Assembly: GCA_030220185.1 (NCBI GenBank)
Contig: JASPKZ010000419.1
Location: 3,615,501-3,679,500 of the forward strand
Source: Diploptera punctata
Lineage: Eukaryota > Arthropoda > Insecta > Blattodea > Blaberidae
DNA: 64,000 nt
Direction of reading: 5' to 3'
Part shown: positions 40,701-51,654 of the stretch, piece by piece
How the letters are laid out: each line of letters starts with the position of its first letter
How positions within the stretch are numbered: the stretch's first letter is position 1
The notes under the pieces: model-generated
What the model saw: the letters and a program-made list of their open reading frames with translations, nothing else
Databases searched by the model: none
What the model was told of the DNA's origin: nothing
Made by a program: the position numbers and the translations under genes

Positions 40701-40979
40701 GAATGTGTTACTTTAAGTTTTTTTTTGTTTAGTGACCTTGTGTTATGTTTCATTATGAGAGTTACCAAGTCACTTATTTCAGCTTTCACCATAAACACAT
40801 TCCCTGATGGTTTGAATTCCACATCAGGTTCAGATGGAATATCAGAATCTATAAAATTGTGTAACTCATAATGTGCATCAGTTAACCAGGGAGGACCGTT
40901 CTATCAAATTGGAAGGTCAAACAATTACGTAGGATGAACACCATGAGAAAAAAAATCAGCTGTCTCCAATCTTCAACAG

Positions 40980-42310
40980 CGGTGAGTAATTGTATTTGAG
41001 AGACAATAATAGTAACAAAGATATTCCAAGTAATACAAGGTTTTATTATAAATTTGTTTGACCTTGTATACTACCGTCTTCCTCAACTGTATTTTTTTTT
41101 GTATTCCGTCATTTTGGGTATAAATTTCATTATTGAATGTGAAGTTATTTTGTTGCAATATTTTATTGATCATTTTATTCAGTTGTTCTGTATAATTCTT
41201 ATCCATGTTTCTTTCTTCTAGTTTTTATGGTATTATATTTATTGTTTCTGTGGTTGAGATATTAGTATAAAGATTTTTTATGTCAAATGATGTCATTTTT
41301 GTGTTGTTATTGATTTTTAATTTATGTATACGTTCAGGTATATCATATGAGTTTTCTATTGTATATTATTTTGTAGTATTATTTCATTTTTCAAATTTTG
41401 GGTAATAAATTTGGAGGATTTGTAATTTGGTGCATTTATGCAGTTGATGACTGGTCTTATAGGTATTTGTGGTTTATGAATTTAGGGTAGAGCCTTCATG
41501 GTTGGTGCTGTAGGATGATTATTAGTCCATTTATAGTTGATAATTCTGTTAGTTTTGTTGTTGTCTTTATTGTCTGTTTGATGTTCTTTGAAGATGGCAG
41601 TACTCTTTTTTAAGACATCTTTTATCTCTCTTTGAAATTTGTTTGTAGGGTCTTTACTTATTTTCTTAAATTTGTGTTCTTCTATGAATTACTTCGTTTT
41701 CTTTATATGTTCTTCTTTGTCGATTAATATTATAGCATTATCTTTATCGGCTTTAGTATGTATTATGTTTTCTGTTTTGAGTATTTCTCTAATGTTTTTG
41801 AGATTTTTTAAATATTGTTTGTCATCCTCATTTGATGATGATTTATTATTATTTCATTTCTTAATAATTTCGGCTGTATAATATTTGGCGTGTATTTTGT
41901 CTGATATATTGATTTTATTTATAGGTATTGATTTTATTTATAACTTTCAGTTATCGTATTTTGTATTATTTATTTTTTATTATTTTTTGGAAAATTGAAT
42001 TTTTTTATCCATATATCCATATATTTGAGTTTCTTCTTTACTGAATATTTTTTTGTGGTTAGGTAATAACTTTTGTGTCTTATTTATTATTGGGCATATG
42101 ATTAATTTTCTTGTGATGGATTTTTAATTTGTTTAATTTATTGTGTAATGTTTTGTATTTATTTTATATTATTATCGAAATTTTGCCATGTATCTGATCT
42201 TCAATTATTTGCCAACATCTACCAAATATGATTGCTGCTTCTTGACTTATATAATATATTTGATTATTACGGTTTTGCTTCTTTTTGTATAGGAATTTTA
42301 TTAAATTTTG
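40980..42310 (-). pseudogene. Penelope-like reverse transcriptase remnant
   Basis: Minus-strand pieces in order: KADKDNAIILIDKEEHIKKT near 41750, DPTNKFQREIKDVLKKS near 41640, then the RT2 motif MTSFDIKNLYTNISTTETIN near 41300 and KILQQNNFTFNNEIYTQNDG near 41130. This is the order found in Penelope RT, where the FDIKNLYTNIP-type motif is diagnostic. The catalytic YxDD and endonuclease are missing; multiple frameshifts. Plus-strand ORFs here are antisense. Confidence 0.75.
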
Positions 42311-42322
42311 TATCCATTATTT

Positions 42323-42644
42323 GTCCACCGCTGTGGTCTCGAGATAGCGTGCTGCCTTGTCACGCAGCGGGCCCGGGTTCGATAACCAGTCGGGGCAGTT
42401 TTTCTGGGTGAGGTTTTTATCGGGGGCTTTCCTCACCTATAAGACAAATGTCAGGAAAACTTTAAGGCCCAAACGATCCCCGAAAGCATATGGCCATCAT
42501 CATCATCCTTATCATTATCATCATCCTTCACCGGTGTGGAAAGCTACCAAACCTACAATTCCCTAGTAAAACTGCAAACATAGCATGAAAATGCTATAAT
42601 TGCAGTGAAGGACCTGCCTTCGGGCAGAATTACTATGGATGGAT
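42323..42644 (+). mobile_element. tRNA-derived SINE1, copy 5
   Basis: Plus-strand copy from GTCCACCGCTGTGGTCTCGA to GAATTACTATGGATGGAT, with (ATC)n body and CACCGGTGTGGAAAGC. The flanks ATCCATTATTTG and ATCCAATATTTT give an approximate TSD. Confidence 0.9.
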
Positions 42645-42837
42645 CCAATATTTTTCTGCAAATTTCTTAGTCTTATTGGCGGTATAACTGTTATTGTTTA
42701 TCTTAATATTGGCGTGTTTTAGGTGTTATTTTGTATTTTATACATTTCTTGTTGAAAAATATATTTGCAATTGCTTTATACAATGTCAGTTTTAGGTTAA
42801 AATATTTTAAATATGTTCCTGCCTGACTGACTAATGA

Positions 42838-42956
42838 ATCTACACTTTTTAAGTTCATAATTGTTGTTTTATACCGTTGAGGTTATAACAATGTTAAATT
42901 ATACATTTGTTATAACCTCAACGGTATAAAAACAATTATGAACTTAAAAAAGTATA
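42838..42956. repeat. Short palindrome related to the tRNA-Tyr module
   Basis: Arms of about 48 bp (CTTTTTAAGTTCATAATTGT and its complement) flank a 20-bp centre. The left arm and centre match 13866-13925, the upstream edge of module copy 1, which has only one arm. Confidence 0.8.
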
Positions 42957-42999
42957 TAATACAAGGTTTATGAAACCAACATAACATAATAGTACTCTC

Positions 43000-43740
43000 T
43001 ATCAAAAAATGAACTTTATGTGGGAAGATAGTTCCAAAGACTCAACGATCTTGGCGACCATGAGGCTAGCCAACAATAGGGCGGCCCAGAGCTCGAATCT
43101 ATTAATGGTTTGTTGCTTCAATGGAGCAACTCGATATTTAGAAGTTAGTAAATCAAGTGAAATTTGTCCATCAAAAGATACAGATGTAATATATACATAA
43201 GCACCATATACAATTTCTGAAGCATCAGAAAAAAACATACAATATTCAATATTTTTTGACCATTGAATGGACAACACCATCGCAGGAATGTTAATCTCAT
43301 TCAATATTTGCATATTAGTATATATAATTTCGTCCAATTTTCTTACATTAATGTGGATAGATCTATAGATTTATCCCAATTCAACTTTGACTGTCATTAT
43401 TGTTGGAATAAGATCTTGCATTTGACAATCACATATCTTAAATGATCTAAAGGATAAAACATTGAAGCCATAATGGCTAAAATATGTTTTCTTTAATATC
43501 CATATAACATTTCCTCAAACGAATTAGGTGAAATTAATCTGTTTGTCGGATGGCACACAACCCCTAACGTTTTCGCTGTTTCATCGTTCGTCAGGGTACG
43601 AGGAGACGAACATTCTAAGTCCTCATCACGAACATTGGCTAAAATTTCTGGAGAAAATAACATAATCTTCTTAATTGAAAACAAGCTCCTTTAATAATAT
43701 AAGGCACTTGTTGTTGAAGCTTCTTAGACTCTTGAATGGT
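43000..43740 (-). pseudogene. BEL/Pao RT C-terminus and RNase H remnant
   Basis: The frame 43684-43493 has PEILANVRDEDLECSS and TLGVVCHPTNRLIS, the segment following the RT active site in BEL/Pao. The frame 43337-43002 has FFSDASEIVYGAYVYITSV, the RNase H start with its catalytic Asp, then SKYRVAPLKQQTINRFELWA. Both match Pao-type polyproteins that also encode integrase; no integrase was seen. Stops lie between the two frames. Confidence 0.8.
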
Positions 43741-43741
43741 G

Positions 43742-44212
43742 AATTTTCATCATCATCTTCAAGGTATGGGCCTATAGGCCCGTTCCGCCATGATGATGCT
43801 TTGGGGAGTTCGAGTTTTTTTTTTATATTTCCTCGTAGCAGGTAATCGGCCTGCTGCCGAGTAAGTCCAATGGTGGGGCTGCCACCTCAAAGCATTTTAA
43901 CATGCTTCTATCTGTACAAACCCCAGGTGGAGGGCTGCCTTTTCCGCTTGTTTCGCCTTTATTGAAGCTTCTTGTTCTTTTTGCCGATCCAACCGTTGAA
44001 TCCTTCACCCGTATCCCTGGGCAGGGGCCCTCGTTACACCCCGAGAGATTGGGTCCTTGATATACTTAGTCACTAAGATTCTTAGTATTCACCCCCGCGA
44101 CGAGAACGCGCCTCTCAAGAATTACCCAGCTGTTTACAGTTACGGCTTATGCCCCCTGTACACGCTGGGGCCGGGTTAATAGTCTCGTCTAAAACCAAGG
44201 CTGAAGGCTAAA
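43742..44212 (-). repeat. Unclassified ~470-bp insertion in BEL/Pao RT
   Basis: GC-richer than its surroundings. It separates the RT motif FYVD (near 44225) from the rest of RT. On the minus strand it reads NPAPACTGG and GEGFNGWIGK-like phrases and ends with GGAACGGGCCTATAGGCCC-type sequence and ATGATG. It looks like a dispersed non-LTR-derived or SINE-like repeat; family not recognised. Confidence 0.5.
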
Positions 44213-46000
44213 GTATAAAATCGACATAAAAATGTTTTATAAAATCAGAATTTTGAGGATAACACTATTTATTTTCCACAGCCAATCGAATAAGATACCT
44301 AGTAGCCAGTAAACTAGTAGAACTTGTAATTTCATTTCGCCAGCAGAAGAATGCGGTCATCAGGATGTATTTCAATGCACCTATACATTTTGCAATATCA
44401 GCTGACATAGTGACAAAATGTTCTTAATCTCAGAACAAAGTTAGGTTGGACTGATGGAATTTCATTATTATGAAATTTAACGATGAACCTTTCGAAGACT
44501 CATACCTTCGGTCAAAGGCCACCCTCAGTTCCCTCAGTTTTGTAGTAGAACGTGAGTTCTTTAGAACAAAATTATGTGATTAGTAATAATCCATAGAAAC
44601 AACGTTCTACGAAAAACATGTCATATAATCAAGAGATACACATTTCTTTATAAAAGCATTACAATAATAAAACGCAAGAATCTACATTCCTTGTGTTTCA
44701 AATGCTTAACAGCGCTGCTACGATATCTACCCAAAGAAAGAGCATTAGCCTTGATAGGCAATCACACAAGAAACAAGCGTCATACATTATTTGTTTTCAC
44801 ATTTTCTACAAACTGTTTTCGCACATTTCGTCTTCATTGTGGATATATGTTAAGACATTTCTTCTAGTTTCCAGAACCTAGCAACAGAACATGAAGAGAA
44901 TAAATTTTATAAAATTGATATTCCGAGGTTTTGCAACATTTTTCCTAATACAGCTCTCAGGAAATGTACTCGAAAGGACAAAACAAAACCGATTATTAAC
45001 TAGAGTAGGAAACCCATCTCTAATTAACCTTTCAACTGAAACAACATGATCGAAGACGTCAGCTCCTAACAATAATTGAACTGAAGAATGCTGAAAAAAA
45101 TGTGACGTCGCTTAATTGAATATCTTCCGGAATATTCCAAGAACTAAATCAATATTCGCCTCAAGTATAGAAACACTTAACCTTGCTTTTTCAGTTTATT
45201 GTTGTGGATTATAACTCTTCGTCTGCATATAGTAACATTTTTAATTATTCTAAAATACTTAAAACAATTTTTATAACTTAATTTTAGAATTTGTAAGTAT
45301 TTAATCAAATACACATATTGTGATGGTGATTTGCTATTTTCTCCAGTGAGTATAATATATAGTTGGAACCAATGGTTAATCGATGGTTGCGATTATTAAG
45401 GAGTGAAAAAAAGGACGTTTCATGGGATCCACCCTAGCTTAGAGTAATTGAATTAGGTTAAGAGTGATGGTGAGTTAGCTTTTAGGTTCGTTACATTTTA
45501 AATGTGTCTAAATACACAAAACAAAAAAGAAAACGATAATAATCGAAACAACGATAATAATCGATATATGGTTCGATAGTGGGTTATCGTTGGCCCTATA
45601 AACTCTGGCGTATGCGCATTGTTGTTCTATAGGACTTTGAAAATATATCAGGTAAGTTAAAGTGGACTTTTTCCCCAATATTCTTCGCCGAGAGTTCAGT
45701 CGTATTCACAGGTACGACTGCACAATTCACACTAAATTCGATATCTGCGAATGCAGTTTCAAATACTAACTGGAGGTGCAGAAGAGTTTCCAATACAAAC
45801 CAGAGACAATTTAAATTGATTTGTGTTAATTTCGAATTCTCTGATTGGATCAGATGTCACAAATGACAATTGTGAAGCACCGTCCAAAAGCGCCTTGACT
45901 ACTATGATGATGCCATTCATAGCCATAACATGTGCTCAACAACACATTAGATCCCAAGCCAGAAACTACTTTCAAGGCTGAAGATAGAAAATGTCTGATG
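44210..46000 (-). pseudogene. BEL/Pao protease and RT core remnant
   Basis: VVKALLDGASQLSF near 45885 is the retropepsin active-site motif (LLDGASQ for the usual LDGGSQ). LGADVFDHVVSVERLI near 45060 is the typical BEL segment after protease. LRELRVAFDRRYESSKGSSL near 44520, VTMSADIAKCIGA and FYVD near 44230 are the RT core. Frames are broken throughout. Confidence 0.75.
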
Positions 46001-46219
46001 ACTTCCCTTCAACTTAAATTAGGTGAAGATTTTTCAAAATGAAACAATACATTGTGCAAGCCTTGACCGTCGTTTACAATTTTTACTAAAATGCAAACTT
46101 GAGAAACATAAAAAAATCTGTTTTCAAAATAAATTTCCATTTACCAATTGTACCAATATTCTTGAATTTCCTACAATACATTATCTTGTTATTAGGAGTA
46201 TCACATAATTTACAACGAA

Positions 46220-46600
46220 AAGAAGTTACGAAAAATTTTGAACCAAAAAGCGTTGAACGGACAGGCTAATGAAGAAAACTACATGATAGTGAGCTACATG
46301 ATATGTATAGGAAGCCAGATGTAACAAGAACAGTTGAGTCTCGTAGACTGCGATGGGCAGGACATGTATGGAAAATGAAAGAGTTGCATGAATCCTTCTT
46401 GAAGGAAATCCAGAAGGGAAAAAGCCCAGTTGGTAAACCAAGAATGAGGTGGGAGTATAACATTATCTATGATTTGAAGTAAGTAGATTACACAGGGCGT
46501 GATTGGAAAACATTAGCTCAGGGTAGATATGTATGGAGAGCTTATGTCCTCGTGGCAACGAACCTACGGTTACGATGGAGCCAATTAATTAGTTCGTTGC
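46220..46600 (+). mobile_element. LINE-B 3' tail in BEL/Pao
   Basis: Collinear with the LINE-B 3' end: RLRWAGH, KPSW, RMRWEYNI and WKTLAQG equivalents, ending near CGATGGAGCCAATTAATTAG. It interrupts the gag-protease part of the BEL/Pao element. The TSD is not clear. Confidence 0.8.
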
Positions 46601-46699
46601 TTACAACATAATTTTAATTCACCACATAAAAAAGACTTATGTTTAGAAGAGTTCTAAACGTGACTCGAGTCAGCAACCTTCTTAGAATCTGAGGTTTGA

Positions 46700-47450
46700 C
46701 ATGTTTACTCTAGGAAATCAAGTATGTTATGAGATCATCTAATGACAGTGGAGCTAAACTTAGACTCTCATTCATTCCTATGATTGATTTTAATTTTAAT
46801 AAAAATACGTAAGTTTTTCAGCCATAATTCATGAATACCTACAGCACAATCAAAATAATCAATGCCACACAAATTGGCCATGATTCGGTTGATTAACTTT
46901 CTGTAATAGACAAAGGAACCAGAAGATTAATTATTCAAATTCAATAAGTTCTTGATGTGTTGATCCACAATATAAATTTTATTGAAGTAGCGTTCTTCAT
47001 TTAGCTGCCGAAAAGTTCTCATTATAAATAGATAAATTTATCTAACGACAAATTTTGCTTACCCTGTAGTGAGATCGTAAATAACGCAACATCTGTACAT
47101 TTTCTAAATCAGGATTATTTATCAATGAGCTGACAAATTTAGTTCTAAAGTACACCAAATTATACAATGGTACGATCAATTCACCTTTTTGGATTTAGAA
47201 CTAGATGACAGTCCTGAGTCACTAGTTAGATCATCTTTGCTATCATGATCCTGAAAAGTTTGATTAACATCTAATATCAAAATGTTTATGCTCTAAAAGA
47301 AGAGCCTCCAAATGCTTTGAATCAATTTCTAACTCCAAATGTTCCGTACAGAAGGAAAATTCTTCACACATGGTAGAGAGTTCATTTTTCTCAGTAGCAA
47401 TTTATGTTTAGAAACTTTATCTCCATCATGATATTCCTCTAAATTAATTA
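46700..47450 (-). pseudogene. BEL/Pao gag remnant
   Basis: Minus translation near 47145-47085 gives SSLINNPDLENVQMLRYLRS, the conserved gag block of BEL/Pao (DUF1759-type), and LSIYNENFSAA further on. Upstream pieces are poorly conserved. Stops and shifts throughout. Confidence 0.65.
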
Positions 47451-49680
47451 ATCAATTTTATTAAACATATTTATACCCCTTAATTCACTTTTAGAAATCA
47501 TTTTGAAGCTAAACTGGCTTAAATAATTGTAATAAATTTGCCAGTGGCAATTAAAATATGGATTAATACAAATTATCTTTATTAAATAATAATTATTAAA
47601 TCACAAGCCCTACCAATAATTGAAGGAAACATTACAGTATTTTAGTCAGGGCTATACAAGGATTAGAAAGGACGTTCACTTACTGATGTAAACGAGTAAA
47701 CAAGGAAAGGCCTTACTTGAATATGGCGTATTATTTACGAGAAGAGCTGATAACACAGCTCACATTCTATCCTAATGGCGTACACACGCGAAGACCATAA
47801 ACTCTTGCACAGCCATGTCCAAAAGCTGCGGGAATCACTGGACACTAATGGAGATGACACTAGACAGTTGGACACTCCTTGATGATTTGATGTAAATTCT
47901 CACATAGATTAAATCCCTGATGACGACACTTCACGAAGGGATGCCGAAGACACGAAGACTGTCTTGCACCAGACTATGTATATTGTAAATTGATATAACG
48001 ATTTAAAGTGTGCTAGATTTTACTCGCTCGTCTTTGAGTCGCTTGATCCAGCCTGGAGGACCAGAAAAATGATGGTATTCAACAGAAGTTGCGGTACAAG
48101 GATAAAAATGTTTACTAATCACATCTAGGCTCGTAGAGAACCAGATTTAATTGTTATTACCCAAGAATTACAGGTGCCAAATATAAAATAGAATGTTTTG
48201 AAGATCCACAGAGGATATTGATTAATAACACGAGAAGGCTCCAGTTGATGAACGTAACTTTTCTTCACAAATCATCTCTTGCATGATTGTGTGGCACACA
48301 CTTTTCACTGTTTATAAGACTTTAAACCATTATTTGAGATCTCACGTTATTCCATATGAGGAATCATCGATCCTATAAACCGTTACATATAGTGGATTTT
48401 TTCTCAAAATAATGCAAATTGAGTATCGTCAATAAAACTAACGAAAACACATCACTCAAAACGTGGAATTCACAAGAATTCTACCATTATATTATCCAAA
48501 CTGTTCCAAAAACCACTGTTCCATCAATATCGACTTCAAGGTCCAACAAAAATTACGAGGAGGAGAATAAGAAGAGAAAAAATGTAGTACTATCTCTTAT
48601 TATAAGCCTATTGCATGCCCGGTATCGAATTATCTAAAATTGTAAATTAATACTATGTATTTGAAAGCGAAACGGTGCTTAAGAATATTTAAACAAGAGA
48701 TCCAAAAAGAAAATTGGATATAATTTGATATTTATTTCCATAAGAAGATTCCACTCTACGTTAACATTCGTCTCAAAAGACGAGTTACACTCGCCGGCAC
48801 TTAAATGACCTTCAACTCAGAAGATGACGTACACTCGCTTAACTCGGCTGTTATATATTTTGCAATATCTTGTGCATCTCTTGGCAGGGTAATCTTTTGT
48901 TAACATTTATGAATAGTAGATGAATGTGTTTTGGCCTTCAACCTTATTGTATGTTTTGATTATCTGAAAATAGGCAATATAAGTTCTGGGGGAATGCATT
49001 GGGTATTTAAACTTGAAGCGAATTGGTTAAATTAGTTCCAATATGCTATTCAAGAAACGTATTTTTCATTAAAATTTTGTAAAAAATTATCCTAGTTGCA
49101 TAGCGACATTAATTATAACTTAATAACTGCGCTAATGTTTCAGAGCAACGTCACTGAACGTAAAATTAAAAGCATTACTTTAAATGGAATTAATGGTTTT
49201 TTAATATTTCGCAAAATAAATTAAAAACTACTTCTTCTATTAATATATACAGCTTGAGAGTTGTATACAGACGAATGGACTACGCTTCCTGTAACAGGTA
49301 AATATCAATTACATTTTCGAATACAATATTTAACATCGTATAAATATTTGGTAGTATGGTATTACGTGATACATGCTGTATATTTGAAAGCTATGATTAT
49401 TATTCATTATTACATATTTCACTCTACAATCACGAATAATCTGTTTTACAAACATTTTCTAACATTTTACATTAAAATTAAGCTAGCCTGGTATTTAACT
49501 TAATTAAGTCAATGGCTTTATAGGCCTGCTAGAACCTTGTCGTATCAGGCCGTTGTCTACTAATGCATAACACTAATTTGTTCTCAGACATAACAATTGC
49601 ACAGTTTTTAAGTTACATGATTCAATAACTCATCATATTTATGATCTAGTTTAAGGTATTTTATTTATATACAGAATTTT
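47451..49680. other. No recognisable gene; possible degraded BEL/Pao 5' LTR
   Basis: Non-coding sequence. Its position upstream of gag suggests that part of it is LTR, but no repeated LTR partner was found. No tRNA, SINE or domain recognised. Confidence 0.4.
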
Positions 49681-49935
49681 AATGTTTACACATTTTTCTG
49701 TGCCTAAAGTTTTATTTTTCTTCTCCACTCGTCTCTCTCCATCCAATCCATGTCCTCCATTCCCCTTGCTCTCATTCCAGTTGTTATTTCCTGCATCCAC
49801 GAGTTTCGAGGTCTTCCTCTCCTACTTCTTCCAGGTGGACACCATTCCAATGTTTTCCTGGGTAATCTTACTTCTTGCATTCGTCGTACGTGCCCATACC
49901 AATTTAATTGCTTATAGTTTAAGGAAAAACTAAAA
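49681..49935 (-). pseudogene. LINE-D 3' fragment, copy 2
   Basis: Minus-strand frames give KLVDAGNNNWNE and GHGLDGERRVEKKNK-type pieces, paralogous to 26196-26428. The plus frame at 49682-49933 is antisense. Confidence 0.6.
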
Positions 49936-50200
49936 AAAAAATAATTATAGACCTATTTCATTAAAAAAATCATGAAAACTCTTGGAAAAAAGCGAGTACC
50001 ATATATAAATGTTTAATTGTTTTTCTCAAATTATCTCAATTAAATCACAAATATACCCGAGTTATTTAATGTTAAAAACTGTAACTTGATTCTATTACAC
50101 ATCTCAGGAGTCGCTTGGAATACCAGGATGGTATGCCTCGCACATCTTTAGAGAATAATATACTGTCATATCACGTAATGACAGTTCTTATGTCAATATA

Positions 50201-50224
50201 TATGTGTGTGTGTGTGTGTGTGTG
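50201..50224. repeat. (TG)n microsatellite
   Basis: About eleven TG units, next to the direct repeat that starts at 50226. Confidence 0.95.
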
Positions 50225-50225
50225 T

Positions 50226-50597
50226 TATAATTAAATGTTTAACATTGAGCAATGCAAGCTTAATATGGAATGATAAGAAAAATAAATGCCTGGACGGGAT
50301 TCGAACTCGGATCTCTGAGTCTGTACCTCAGCGTGATATCCATTACACTACCAGGCGAATCAAATTCAAACACTTACTTTTCTTACATATATGTATTATA
50401 CTCTCCATTATTACTAGATGTCGCGAGAACTCGGTCTTCACCGCCATCTAGCAGCTGACTATATCAAGTAAGCAAATTAAAGAGAATATTTTTACCTTAT
50501 AGCAGTGACGCTTTATAGATGTTATAATTAAATGTTTAACATTGAGCAATGCAAGCTTAATATGGAATGATAAGAAAAATAAATGCCTGGACGGGAA
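50226..50597. repeat. Direct repeats flanking the tRNA-like pair
   Basis: About 70 bp starting TTATAATTAAATGTTTAACA at 50226 and repeated at 50521 with essentially the same sequence, including the first part of the tRNA-like sequence. Together with the inverted tRNA-like copy this marks a rearranged duplication. Confidence 0.85.
50287..50356 (-). repeat. tRNA-like sequence, Cys(ACA)-like, copy 1
   Basis: Folds as a compact tRNA: acceptor GCCTGGT/TCCAGGC (one mismatch), D-arm closed by GTG/CAC, anticodon stem CTGAG/CTCAG with loop GTACAGA (U33; ACA at 34-36), T-loop TTCGAAT. ACA would read a Cys codon, but animal tRNA-Cys uses GCA, so this is more likely a SINE-type head or pseudo-tRNA than a working gene. 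Confidence 0.55.
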
Positions 50598-50622
50598 AAA
50601 AATAAGTGTTTGAATTGGATTC

Positions 50623-50692
50623 GCCTGGTAGTGTAATGGATATCACGCTGAGGTACAAACTCAGAGATCCGGGTTCGAATCCCGTCCAGGCA
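50623..50692 (+). repeat. tRNA-like sequence, Cys(ACA)-like, copy 2 (inverted)
   Basis: Inverted partner of 50287-50356 with two differences; the anticodon loop is GTACAAA and the T-arm CGGG/CCCG. A TTTG and T-rich stretch follows. It lies 45 bp from the (TA)n tract and T1 copy 2. Confidence 0.55.
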
Positions 50693-50712
50693 TTTGTTTT
50701 TCTTATCATTCC

Positions 50713-50739
50713 ATATATATATATATATATATATATATA
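50713..50739. repeat. (TA)n microsatellite at T1 insertion site
   Basis: Thirteen TA units ending directly at the T1 terminus at 50740. Confidence 0.95.
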
Positions 50740-51317
50740 CAGGGTGTTAATGAATAACACCGACAAACTTTCAGGTATTGCAGAGAAGATTTGGACGAAC
50801 AATTTGAGATAAGGAACTTGGTGTGAAGCCAAATTCTGCAGCTATACGACTTCTTTTAAACTGGACGTTAGTAGTCATTAATGAACAATGAAGCAAACTA
50901 TGAATATGGTTTGTCTTGGGAATACTTCAGTTCTGCTCCAAGAGTAGGGTAACTATAGATTCATTTGCTGATATAGCAGCATTTTCAAAATTTTGAGCCA
51001 TGAGGTTACGGACATTTCGTCTTTCGGCAAGAGCCAGTGCGCCACTGAGAATCTGTATTTCGTGCCCTGTCATGCAGTTACATTAAAACTATTGGTCATC
51101 AATGATATTGAAGTTGTGAATATTCAGATTTTTATGAAAGTAGAGTTTGATTCATATATAATTCCCCAAAATGAGAGAGAGGTAAGGAATTTCCGTTTAT
51201 TAGACGTAGATAATCGTGCTGCCCTTCCTATCCGGATCATTAATACTGCCACAGATGTCTTACACTCATGAACCGTCCGTATGTATTAGATGTCCGGTAG
51301 TACAAAAGTCGTTGGCA

Positions 51318-51385
51318 GTAATAGCTCAGTGGGTAGCATGCTTATCACTGAAAGTTGTAATGCCGAGTTCGAATCTCTCTTTTTG
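51318..51385 (+). repeat. tRNA-like sequence inside T1 copy 2
   Basis: Box A-like AATAGCTCAGTGGGTAGCAT and box B-like GAGTTCGAATCTC, followed by a T-rich run. D-arm GCTC pairing is partial and the acceptor is unclear. Conserved with T1 copy 1 (2667-2735), so it is part of the element. Confidence 0.55.
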
Positions 51386-51654
51386 GTTTTTGTATTTTTA
51401 TTCCTTTTTTATTTTTATTCAGAGGAACGATATTGCTTTTGTAAATTACTTAATTGACTTTCTGACATTCAGTTTAAAAACTAGTATTTGTTTTTAATTA
51501 AACTAGTTGCGTGATTTGTTTACATGAAAATCACAGGTATCTGTTTTAAATACTGTATGTTTATACCAAATGCTCATGCGCGTGCCTGTGATACTAACGA
51601 CTGATACCAGTCTGTTTCACTATTGTTTTGAAACTTGTAGGAGCAACATTAACA

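Larger units (their letters stand above)
43000..47450 (-). mobile_element. Degenerate BEL/Pao LTR retrotransposon
   Basis: Minus-strand order of gag (47450-46700), protease (46000-44880), RT (44540-43490) and RNase H (43340-43000), the BEL/Pao layout. It is interrupted by a LINE-B tail (about 46220-46600) and an unclassified insertion (43742-44212). Neither LTR could be delimited; 47.45-48.9 kb may include the 5' LTR. Confidence 0.75.

Noticed and set aside
41639..41881. Hydrophobic plus-strand ORF resembling a membrane protein
   Set aside because: Antisense to the Penelope RT remnant; T-rich codons create artificial Leu/Phe/Ser runs.
46023..46208. Short plus ORF with C and H residues, possible zinc finger
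   Set aside because: Spacing does not fit C2H2, and it is antisense to the BEL/Pao gag-protease region.
47451..48900. BEL/Pao 5' LTR
   Set aside because: The position fits, but there is no paired LTR, primer-binding site or TSD that I could identify.
50201..50760. CRISPR-like repeat array
   Set aside because: Two direct repeats and one inverted tRNA-like unit; no regular spacers, and the context is eukaryotic.
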